DNA of 64,000 nt from Calditrichia bacterium. Its GTDB lineage: Bacteria; Calditrichota; Calditrichia; RBG-13-44-9; J075. Below are positions 16,845 to 23,629 of this stretch, in pieces; within the stretch, counting starts at the first letter, position 1, and each line of letters begins with the position of its first letter. The translations under genes and the position numbers were made by a program. The DNA is taken from assembly GCA_020635015.1 (NCBI GenBank), contig JACKAP010000008.1, forward strand, positions 124,001 to 188,000. The letters are read 5' to 3'. The notes below the pieces were generated by a model. It saw only the letters and a program-made list of their open reading frames with translations. It was not told where the DNA came from and did no database searches.

Positions 16845-18770
16845 CTACCGTATCCCCAACTTCTCCTCTAACGCCCGCCGGTATTCGACGATCTTGGGGT
16901 TGGTGCTTTGGGGATGGCATTTCTGAATCGTGTCATAAGCTTGCTGGTAACGTCCCATTTTATAGTAAATCGCGGTCAGGTTAACCAGGGTATGTTCCAG
17001 GTGGGGCGAGAGGGATAGCGCCTGTTCAAAAAATGCCGCTGCTTTTTCCAGGTCGCCTTCCTGGTAATGCACTGCTGCCATATTGTTTAGCACGATCAGG
17101 TTATAGGGATGCACCCGGTAGGCCTCACGGAAGGCCCGGGTAGCATTTTCCATTGCTGCCGGATCCTGCTCCACCAGTTTCGTCCAGGCCAGACCACGGT
17201 TGAGCGCCAGGGGGGTCGCCAGAGGGTCCAATTGGTATAACCCCGATTCCGCCTGTGTCAGGTAGGCGATCTCCTGGCGCCACTGCTCAAGCGCCCGGGC
17301 CCGGTAGGCTTTTTTAGTGTCTATCTCGGCCCGGATGCGCTGATATCCCATCCAGGAGGAAAAAGTCAGCAGGAGCAACAGCAGCCCGTTCAGAGGCAGT
17401 TCCAGCCGGCGGGAAAATCCCGCATGCCGGAGCGGAAAATCCTGATGGTAGCCGGCAATTATCACCGCCAGTAGCATGAAGAGCAGGGCGGAGTGGGCAA
17501 TGCGCTCCCGGGGGAAAGATGCCAAAGAGACCACCAGATAAGCGGCAATACCTCCGGCAAACAGCAAAGCGGTGATTTGAACTGCCGGCTGATTGCTGCG
17601 GGAAACCAATCGCCAGGCATAATAGCCCCCCAGGAAAAAGATCGCCAGAAACCCCAGCAGGGCCGGGAGACCGGATTCGGAGAGGACCCACAAAAAATCG
17701 TTATGCGGCCGCACAAAATTGACCGCGCCGCCGGCCGAGCGTAGCCCTTCGCTGCCGTAAGCCGGAATGAAGAGCTTCCAGTTGCCGATGCCCACTCCCA
17801 GCAGGGGATGATCCCGGACCATTTGCAGGGTTTTCTCCCAGAGCTGCAAACGTTCGTCAACCGACGAGACGCCCACACTGGCAGCGGTGATGGCCCGGTC
17901 AAGATTGGCGTCCCTTGCGGTGTGACCATAATAAATCAGCACGGCCAGCAGCAGCGGCACCGCGGTTGCCCCGAGCACCTGGGCCAGGCGGCGGAGCAGA
18001 ATCTTACGCACCCCGGCATCGATCGTGAAGTAGTTACCTCGAACCAGGAGCAGGATGGCCGCCAGCAGCGCCAACAGCATTCCTCCGGTAACCCCGGCGG
18101 TGCGGGCGTGAACCATCGCGATTACCAGCACTGCCGTCAGATAGGCCAGCATGGCCAGGATGCGCCCTTTTCCGCCGAAGAATAGGATGCCATACCATAC
18201 GAAGGGCATCGCCAAAAGCAGATAGCTGGCGAGCAGATTCTTATTGGCCATGGTGGCGTAGATGACAAAGTTGCCGGGAATCTCCTTGAAGGCGAGGCCG
18301 AAATACTGCGCCAGGCCGATCAGCGACAATATCAACACCAGAGTGCTGACCGTGGCGCTCAGGTAGGCCAGAAACCGTTCATCCTCCAGCAGCAGCTGCA
18401 CCGTCACAAAACAGAGGATCATCCCGAGGGGGAGTTTCAGCAGGTCGACCAGACCTTCTCCCAGGTTCAGTGCGATGCTCAGGGAGAGGGCGCTGCCCGT
18501 AAAGTAAAGCAGCATGGCGGCAAAGATCATTCGCCGCAGCACCCCGTAATCCGGGCGGGGACGGAAACAATAGATCCCCAGCATCAGCATCATCGCCAGG
18601 GAGAGCGCCAGGAAACGCGGCATCAACACCGGCTCGACCGTGTCGCGGGTGTAAAGCAGCGGTAGGATCAGGCCCACACTCAGCAAAAACAGCAGCTGGT
18701 GCAGGGCGGGGAATGGCGTCTTTTCTGCTGCCGCAGGGCGGCCAGTCGCTTTTTTAGGCTTTCGTTTCAT
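16845..18770 (-). CDS. O-antigen ligase (Wzy_C/WaaL family) with C-terminal TPRs
   Basis: A 641-residue protein. About twelve membrane helices surround the large loop typical of this family. The HPLLGVGIGNWKLFIP and VRPHNDFLWVLSESG segments include the conserved Gly-x-Gly-x-x-x and His seen in WaaL and Wzy ligases. The last 110 residues are tetratricopeptide repeats (AAVHYQEGDLEKAAAFFEQA, then AIYYKMGRYQQAYDTI). It probably joins or polymerises glycan chains at the outer face of the inner membrane, completing the neighbouring polysaccharide gene set. Alternatively it could be a protein O-glycosylation ligase, since TPR-tailed members occur there. Confidence 0.85.
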   Translation of the reverse strand: MKRKPKKATGRPAAAEKTPFPALHQLLFLLSVGLILPLLYTRDTVEPVLMPRFLALSLAMMLMLGIYCFRPRPDYGVLRRMIFAAMLLYFTGSALSLSIALNLGEGLVDLLKLPLGMILCFVTVQLLLEDERFLAYLSATVSTLVLILSLIGLAQYFGLAFKEIPGNFVIYATMANKNLLASYLLLAMPFVWYGILFFGGKGRILAMLAYLTAVLVIAMVHARTAGVTGGMLLALLAAILLLVRGNYFTIDAGVRKILLRRLAQVLGATAVPLLLAVLIYYGHTARDANLDRAITAASVGVSSVDERLQLWEKTLQMVRDHPLLGVGIGNWKLFIPAYGSEGLRSAGGAVNFVRPHNDFLWVLSESGLPALLGFLAIFFLGGYYAWRLVSRSNQPAVQITALLFAGGIAAYLVVSLASFPRERIAHSALLFMLLAVIIAGYHQDFPLRHAGFSRRLELPLNGLLLLLLTFSSWMGYQRIRAEIDTKKAYRARALEQWRQEIAYLTQAESGLYQLDPLATPLALNRGLAWTKLVEQDPAAMENATRAFREAYRVHPYNLIVLNNMAAVHYQEGDLEKAAAFFEQALSLSPHLEHTLVNLTAIYYKMGRYQQAYDTIQKCHPQSTNPKIVEYRRALEEKLGIR

Positions 18771-18856
18771 ATTTCGCCGGAAAATATACGATAATATATT
18801 CGGAAAATGAATCTAAATATGCCGGAAAATAACCGTTCGCTTTATTAATTTTATTC

Positions 18857-18885
18857 TTGCATTTATTTAGGGCAGCGCTTAATTT
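18857..18885 (+). promoter_or_regulatory. Putative sigma70-type promoter for tRNA-Val
   Basis: TTGCAT, 17 bases, then TAATTT, ending 21 bases before the tRNA 5' end. The spacing is good but the boxes are only moderate matches. Confidence 0.4.
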
Positions 18886-18906
18886 TCCGCCTCACTACCG
18901 TGGAAC

Positions 18907-18980
18907 GGGGCGGTAGCTCAGTTGGTTAGAGCGCCACGTTGACATCGTGGAGGTCGTCAGTTCGATTCTGGCTCGCCCCA
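18907..18980 (+). tRNA. tRNA-Val (GAC)
   Basis: A 74-nt cloverleaf. The acceptor stem GGGGCGG pairs with TCGCCCC (one G-U) and the D arm is GCTC...GAGC. The anticodon stem CCACG/CGTGG closes the loop TTGACAT with anticodon GAC. The T arm GTCAG/CTGGC has TTCGATT in the loop, and the discriminator base is A. CCA is not encoded. Confidence 0.95.
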
Positions 18981-18989
18981 CAAATGACA

Positions 18990-19018
18990 GCCACGAATAT
19001 TTATTCGTGGCTTTGTTT
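18990..19018 (+). terminator. Rho-independent terminator after tRNA-Val
   Basis: GCCACGAATA and TATTCGTGGC form a perfect self-complementary hairpin directly followed by TTTGTTT, nine bases after the tRNA. Confidence 0.8.
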
Positions 19019-19097
19019 AATCCGGAAAACAAGGAATTCCAATTTTGGACATGCGTCAATGACATCCCTCCTCTCTTAAACTAACTTTATTTTTGAA

Positions 19098-19120
19098 GCG
19101 GGATTTTCATAGGATCCCGC
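19098..19120 (+). promoter_or_regulatory. Leader hairpin upstream of thrS
   Basis: GCGGGAT at 19098-19104 pairs with ATCCCGC at 19114-19120 across a 9-base loop in the untranslated region of thrS. A second GC-rich fold (CCGGC...GCCGG) follows. No T-run and no T-box core were seen. It may serve in translational control of thrS, but this is only structural inference. Confidence 0.3.
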
Positions 19121-19203
19121 CCCTGTACCGGCCGTCTGGCAGATTGCCGGCAGTTGTCAGTTTTATGCCTGTTTGCAACGAAAAAGCGATAGCGAGATTT
19201 CTA

Positions 19204-21135
19204 ATGAGTAAAAACATTGTAATTCATTTTCCCGATGGGAGCGAAAAGAATTATCCCGCCGGTATTACTGGTGCGGAGATTGCTGAAGGGATCAGCCAGC
19301 GCCTGCTCAAACAGGCCCTGGCGGTGAAGTTCAACGGGCGGATCGTGGAAATGTGGCGGCCGCTGGAGGAAAGCGGCACCCTGCAGATCCTGACCTTCGA
19401 TGATAAGGAAGGCCGGGAGGTCTTCTGGCACAGTTCCGCCCACGTGATGGCCCAGGCGATCAAGCGCAAATATCCCAACGCCCAACTGGGGATCGGCCCG
19501 CCGATCGACGGCGGTTTTTATTATGATATTCAACTCGATCATCACATCACTCCGGAGGAGTTTGTCGAACTGGAAGCGGAGATGGTGAAGGTGGTCGAGC
19601 AGGACTATCCCATCACCCGCCGGGTGCTGGAACGTCAGGAAGCCCTGCAATTGTTCAAGTCGATGCATGAAGATCTCAAGATCGAGCTGATCAACGATCT
19701 GCCCGATGAAGAGACCATCACCGCCTATACTCAGGGCGAATTTACCGATCTCTGCCGGGGGCCTCACGTGCCGTCCACCGGCCGCCTGAGCAAATATTTC
19801 AAGCTGCTCACCCTGGCCGGCGCTTACTGGCGCGGGGATGAGCGCAACCAGATGCTGCAGCGCATCTACGCCACCAGCTACCCGAAGAAGCAGATGCTGG
19901 AGGAGCACATCAATCGCCTGGAAGAGGCCAAGAAACGGGACCACCGTAAACTGGGCAAGGAACTCGATCTTTTTTCCATCCAGGAATCGATCGGCAACGG
20001 CCTGATCTTGTGGCATCCCAAAGGGGCCCGGATTCGCCGGGTGATGGAAGATTTTTGGTTGGAAGAGCATTATAAACACGATTACGAGATCATCTACACG
20101 CCCCACGCGGCAAAGCTGAACCTGTGGGAAACCAGCGGCCATACCGGGTTTTATCGCGAGAACATGTTCGCCTCGATGGACCTGGAGGAGGTGGAATATC
20201 AGCTCAAACCGATGAACTGCCCCTTCCACCTGACGATCTATAAAAATGATCTGCGCAGCTACCGCGATCTGCCGATCCGCTATGCCGAGTTGGGCACGGT
20301 CTACCGCTTCGAGCGCTCCGGGGTGCTGCACGGTCTGATGCGGGTGCGCGGCTTTACCCAGGACGATGCGCATATCTTCTGCACCCCGGAACAGTTGACC
20401 GACGAGATCATCAAGGCGATGGACCTGGTGCTGCTGATCCTGCGCACGTTCGGGTTCGAAGACTATGAGGTTTACCTGTCGACGCGGCCCGAGAAGTATG
20501 TCGGCAGCATTGAAAATTGGGACAAAGCCACCGAAGCGCTGCGGCAGGCCCTGGAGATCCGCAAGCTGGATTATGAAGTCGATCCCGGCGAGGGGGTGTT
20601 CTACGGGCCGAAGATCGATCTCAAGATCAAGGATGTACTGGGCCGTTCCTGGCAGTGCTCCACGGTGCAGGTCGATTTTAACCTGCCGGAGCGCTTCGAG
20701 CTGGAGTATATCGGCGAAGACGGCAAACCGCACCGTCCGGTGATGGTGCACCGGGCCCTGATGGGGTCGCTGGAGCGTTTCTTCGGGATCCTGATCGAGC
20801 ACTATGCCGGGGCTTTCCCCCTTTGGCTGGCGCCGGTGCAGGCAGTGATTATGCCGATCGCCGACCGTCATCACGACTACGCCCGGGAGATCTATCAGCA
20901 ACTGCGCCGGCAAATGATCCGGGTGGAGCTGGATAACCGCAATGAAAAGATCGGTTTTAAGATCCGGGAAGCAGAAGTGCAGAAGGTGCCCTACATGCTG
21001 ATCATCGGCGACAAGGAAATCGAAAAGCAGCAGATCGCCGTGCGGCATAAAGGAGAAGGTGATCTGGGCGCAATGGAAATAGCGAATTTTGTCTCGCGCA
21101 TATCGGAAGAGATCAAATCAAAGGTGAATGGGTGA
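19204..21135 (+). CDS. thrS: Threonine--tRNA ligase
   Basis: Charges tRNA-Thr. The 643-residue protein has the full ThrRS layout: N-terminal TGS domain (IVIHFPDGSEKNYPAGITG), the editing domain with HSSAHVMAQAIKR, the class II core with the zinc-site MNCPFH and the FERSGVLHGLMRVRGFTQDD motif 2, motif 3 near HRALMGSLERF, and a C-terminal anticodon-binding domain. The ATG at 19204 gives the usual MSKNIVIHFPDG start; the open frame from 19093 has no support. The final codons and stop (VNG, stop) fall in an octamer repeat. It is first in the conserved thrS-infC-rpmI-rplT-pheST order. Confidence 0.97.
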   Translation: MSKNIVIHFPDGSEKNYPAGITGAEIAEGISQRLLKQALAVKFNGRIVEMWRPLEESGTLQILTFDDKEGREVFWHSSAHVMAQAIKRKYPNAQLGIGPPIDGGFYYDIQLDHHITPEEFVELEAEMVKVVEQDYPITRRVLERQEALQLFKSMHEDLKIELINDLPDEETITAYTQGEFTDLCRGPHVPSTGRLSKYFKLLTLAGAYWRGDERNQMLQRIYATSYPKKQMLEEHINRLEEAKKRDHRKLGKELDLFSIQESIGNGLILWHPKGARIRRVMEDFWLEEHYKHDYEIIYTPHAAKLNLWETSGHTGFYRENMFASMDLEEVEYQLKPMNCPFHLTIYKNDLRSYRDLPIRYAELGTVYRFERSGVLHGLMRVRGFTQDDAHIFCTPEQLTDEIIKAMDLVLLILRTFGFEDYEVYLSTRPEKYVGSIENWDKATEALRQALEIRKLDYEVDPGEGVFYGPKIDLKIKDVLGRSWQCSTVQVDFNLPERFELEYIGEDGKPHRPVMVHRALMGSLERFFGILIEHYAGAFPLWLAPVQAVIMPIADRHHDYAREIYQQLRRQMIRVELDNRNEKIGFKIREAEVQKVPYMLIIGDKEIEKQQIAVRHKGEGDLGAMEIANFVSRISEEIKSKVNG

Positions 21136-21187
21136 AAAACTTTTGCTCGCGACGTCCGTTTTTTCTCATTCACCCATCCACCCATAT
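21123..21187. repeat. Octamer/inverted repeat (family F) between thrS and infC
   Basis: GGTGAATGGGTGAAAA on the left is complementary in type to TTCACCCATCCACCCAT on the right. They are separated by a core with GCGACGTCCGTTTTT that also occurs at about 44955-44975. The left arm encodes the end and stop codon of thrS. Confidence 0.75.
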
Positions 21188-21229
21188 ACAAAAGTAGTTA
21201 ATCAATCACTAATCTCACAGGAGACGCAT

Positions 21230-21748
21230 ATCAGCAAAGACAAATTTACCAGGATTAATGAGCAGATCAGAGCCTCGGAAGTTCGGGTCGTCGATCAGCA
21301 TAGTAATCAACTCGGAATTCTGCCGACCAGAGTGGCTTTACGGAAGGCGGAAGAAGCGGAATTGGATCTAGTGGAAGTTGCCCCGAATGCCAATCCACCG
21401 GTGTGCCGGATCATGGATTTTGGTAAATATCAGTATGAGAAGAGCAAAAAAGAAAAAGAGGGCAAGAAGCGGCAGCATCAGGTGACCGTCAAGGAAATCC
21501 GGATGCGCCCGAAGACCGATACCCACGACATGGAAACCAAGATGAAACAGGCCCGGAAATTCCTGGAGCAGCGCAATAAGGTCAAATTTACGGTGATCTT
21601 CCGCGGCCGCGAACTGGCTTACAAAGAGATGGGACGGGAAATGCTGGAGCATGTCATCGAGACCCTGGCGGAATTCGGTGATGTGGAAAGCCCGATCAAA
21701 ATGGAAGGGCGGCGGATGACCATGATGCTCTCCGGCAAGGGGCAGTAA
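21230..21748 (+). CDS. infC: Translation initiation factor IF-3 (AUC start codon)
   Basis: Binds the 30S subunit, prevents premature 50S joining and checks the start codon-anticodon pair. The product is about 172 residues: the N-domain RINEQIRASEVRVVD, the linker KKEKEGKKR, and the C-domain VKEIRMRPKTDTHD. No ATG, GTG or TTG stands at the expected place. An ATC at 21230 lies six bases after AGGAG, giving the protein I/M-SKDKFTRINEQIR. Rare AUU or AUC starts are a known hallmark of infC autoregulation. The longer frame from 21128 is written by repeat sequence and is rejected. Confidence 0.93.
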   Translation: MSKDKFTRINEQIRASEVRVVDQHSNQLGILPTRVALRKAEEAELDLVEVAPNANPPVCRIMDFGKYQYEKSKKEKEGKKRQHQVTVKEIRMRPKTDTHDMETKMKQARKFLEQRNKVKFTVIFRGRELAYKEMGREMLEHVIETLAEFGDVESPIKMEGRRMTMMLSGKGQ

Positions 21749-21798
21749 GCGGAGCCCGGAACCGGTTTCCCTTTTTAAAAAGAAGGTTGTTTTCAGTG

Positions 21799-21827
21799 CA
21801 AAAGGTGCTTAATATTGAAGCCTTTTG
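21799..21827 (+). promoter_or_regulatory. Hairpin in the rpmI leader, candidate L20 autoregulation site
   Basis: CAAAAG-GT-GCTT and AAGC-CTTTTG form a 10-bp stem with a GT bulge and a 7-base loop, about 60 bases upstream of rpmI. In several bacteria L20 binds the rpmI leader to repress the operon; whether this hairpin does so is inference. Confidence 0.4.
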
Positions 21828-21885
21828 TGAACAGGAGCAACGTACCTATTGCAGGTGGTTAAATCATAACAGACGAGGTTTGGAT

Positions 21886-22083
21886 ATGCCCAAGATGAAA
21901 TCAAATCGCGGCGCTAAGAAACGCTTTAAAGTATCGGCTTCGGGAAAAATCAAACATCGCCGGAATTATAAAAGCCATATTTTGACCAAAAAATCCCCCA
22001 AACGCAAGCGCAAGCTCCGGAAGTACAGCTATGTGCACGATTCGGATACCGCGCGCGTAAAAGCGATGCTGCTGGAGGCATAA
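21886..22083 (+). CDS. rpmI: 50S ribosomal protein L35
   Basis: A 65-residue, highly basic protein with the L35 signature MPKMKSNRGAKKRFKVSASG and HILTKKSPKRKR. The ATG at 21886 follows ACGAGG. A longer open frame from 21787 covers the leader hairpin and is not credible as coding. It lies in the standard position between infC and rplT. Confidence 0.97.
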   Translation: MPKMKSNRGAKKRFKVSASGKIKHRRNYKSHILTKKSPKRKRKLRKYSYVHDSDTARVKAMLLEA

Positions 22084-22093
22084 GCCGCCGGTT

Positions 22094-22164
22094 CGGGCAA
22101 CCCGACCTGCCCGCCGCGCCGCTGTTGTCTTTGCAGTATGAACTGTCTTCCCTTATCAGAAGAC
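22094..22164 (+). promoter_or_regulatory. Structured rpmI-rplT intergenic region
   Basis: The 134-base gap before rplT holds two hairpins: CGGGCA (22094) with TGCCCG (22108), and GTCTTC (22145) with GAAGAC (22159). Neither has a T-run. The gap is longer than is usual for this gene pair, which leaves room for L20-responsive structure, but no function can be assigned. Confidence 0.3.
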
Positions 22165-22217
22165 GGGCAGTGGGGTAACATCAGTGAATCAGACGATCAA
22201 ATCCGCTGGAGGAAAAA

Positions 22218-22565
22218 ATGCCCAGAGCAAAAAATAATGTTGCCGCCAAGCAGCGGCATAAAAAACTTTTAAAGCTGGCCAAAGGCTACCGCCTGAGCAG
22301 AAGCCGGCTTTATACCGTTGCCAAAGATCAGGTTGAAAGAAGTCTGCGCTATGCCTATCGCGACCGCAAGCAGAAAAAGCGCCTCTACCGCCGTTTGTGG
22401 ATCGTGCGTATCAACGCCGCCTGCCGGCTGAACGGGACCACCTACTCCCGGTTTATCAGCGGCCTGAGAGCCAAGCAGATCGAGATGGATCGCAAGACCC
22501 TTTCCTACCTGGCCATGCATGAGCCGGAAACGTTTAAAGGCCTGGTCGAGCAGGTTGCCGGCTAA
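22218..22565 (+). CDS. rplT: 50S ribosomal protein L20
   Basis: A 115-residue basic protein matching L20 throughout: KQRHKKLLKLAKGYRLSRSR, the YAYRDRKQKKRLYRRLWIVRINAACRLNG core, and YSRFISGL. It binds 23S rRNA early in assembly. A GGAGGAAAAA site precedes the ATG. Confidence 0.97.
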   Translation: MPRAKNNVAAKQRHKKLLKLAKGYRLSRSRLYTVAKDQVERSLRYAYRDRKQKKRLYRRLWIVRINAACRLNGTTYSRFISGLRAKQIEMDRKTLSYLAMHEPETFKGLVEQVAG

Positions 22566-22572
22566 GCTTCAA

Positions 22573-22624
22573 CTTGTTTCGACAAGAATAGGAATTGGAT
22601 ATTGCATTCAATTCCTATTTTTTT
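22573..22624 (+). terminator. Attenuator-like terminator between rplT and pheS
   Basis: First comes a small TTCG-loop hairpin (CTTGT-TTCG-ACAAG, 22573-22586 including the loop). Then AGGAATTG (22590) pairs with CAATTCCT (22609), directly followed by ATTTTTTT. Position and shape fit a terminator or attenuator that adjusts pheST transcription. No Phe-rich leader peptide was evident, so the control signal is unknown. Confidence 0.7.
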
Positions 22625-22648
22625 ATGTGGCAGTCTGAGAGGAACGAT

Positions 22649-23629
22649 ATGAAGGAAGAAATCCAACAACTGAGAACCCAGTTTGAGGCGGACATCGCCG
22701 CTGCAACCGACGGCCGGGATGTGGAGGCGCTGCGCATCAAATACCTCGGGCGTAACGGGCTGGTTACGGCGCTTTCCCGCAACATGAAGCATGTCGCCCC
22801 CCAGGATCGCCCGGTAATTGGCAAAATGATCAACGAGCTGAATACGCTGGTGCGGGATGCGATCCAGGCCCGGAAGGATGACGAGGGGGAGACGCAGCAA
22901 GAAGCCGGCATCGATCTCACCCTGCCCGGGCGGACACCGCGGGTGGGGCGGCGCCATCCCCTGACCCAGATCCGTGATGAGATCAAGCAGATCTTCCTGC
23001 GCCTGGGATTTGCCGTGGCCGACGGCCCGGAAGTGGAAACCGATTTTAACAACTTCGAGGCCCTGAACATTCCCAAGTTGCATCCGGCGCGCAACATGCA
23101 GGATACCCTCTATATTTCCGAAGAGCTGGTGCTGCGCACCCACACCTCACCGGTGCAGATCCGCACCATGCTGAAGCAGAAGCCGCCGGTGCGGATCATC
23201 GCCCCCGGGCGGGTCTACCGCCGCGATACCCCGGACGCCAGCCACTCGCCCTTTTTCCACCAGATCGAAGGGCTGCTGGTGGATGAAGGTATCTCGATGG
23301 GCGATCTCAAGGCGATCCTTTCAGTATTCACCAAAGAGATGTTCGGCGCCGACACGAAAGTGCGCTTCCGTCCCAGTTACTTCCCCTTCACCGAGCCGAG
23401 CGCAGAGATGGACATGTGGTGGGAGTCAGACAAAGGCGGGCGCTGGCTGGAACTGCTCGGCTGCGGGATGGTTAATCCCAAGGTGCTGGAAAATGTCGGT
23501 ATTGACCCGCAGCGCTATAGCGGCTGGGCCTTCGGAGGAGGGATCGACCGTATGGCGATCCTGAAATACGGCATTAACGATATCCGTTTATTCTTTGATA
23601 ACGATCTACGTTTCCTGGAGCAGTTCTGA
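22649..23629 (+). CDS. pheS: Phenylalanine--tRNA ligase subunit alpha
   Basis: The catalytic subunit of the (alpha-beta)2 PheRS. The 326-residue protein has an N-terminal coiled coil binding tRNA, class II motif 1 around HPLTQIRDEIKQIFLRLGF, motif 2 with RVYRRDTPDASHSPFFHQIEG, and motif 3 FGGGIDRMAILKYGI. The ATG at 22649 follows GAGAGGAA; the frame open from 22595 crosses the terminator hairpin. pheT overlaps by one base (TGATG). Confidence 0.97.
   Translation: MKEEIQQLRTQFEADIAAATDGRDVEALRIKYLGRNGLVTALSRNMKHVAPQDRPVIGKMINELNTLVRDAIQARKDDEGETQQEAGIDLTLPGRTPRVGRRHPLTQIRDEIKQIFLRLGFAVADGPEVETDFNNFEALNIPKLHPARNMQDTLYISEELVLRTHTSPVQIRTMLKQKPPVRIIAPGRVYRRDTPDASHSPFFHQIEGLLVDEGISMGDLKAILSVFTKEMFGADTKVRFRPSYFPFTEPSAEMDMWWESDKGGRWLELLGCGMVNPKVLENVGIDPQRYSGWAFGGGIDRMAILKYGINDIRLFFDNDLRFLEQF

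Noticed and set aside
16542..16984. Open frames encoding FALRSSL or RRAKGEE repeats
   Set aside because: Same reason: translation of the GCYCTTC heptamer array and the tail of the ligase gene.
19021..19203. T-box riboswitch upstream of thrS
   Set aside because: Hairpins exist but no T-box core sequence or antiterminator/terminator pair is visible, and T-boxes are not expected in this lineage.
19201..21048. 615-codon open frame antisense to thrS
   Set aside because: GC-rich codon bias of thrS leaves the opposite strand open. The sense gene is certain and the antisense protein has no recognisable domain.
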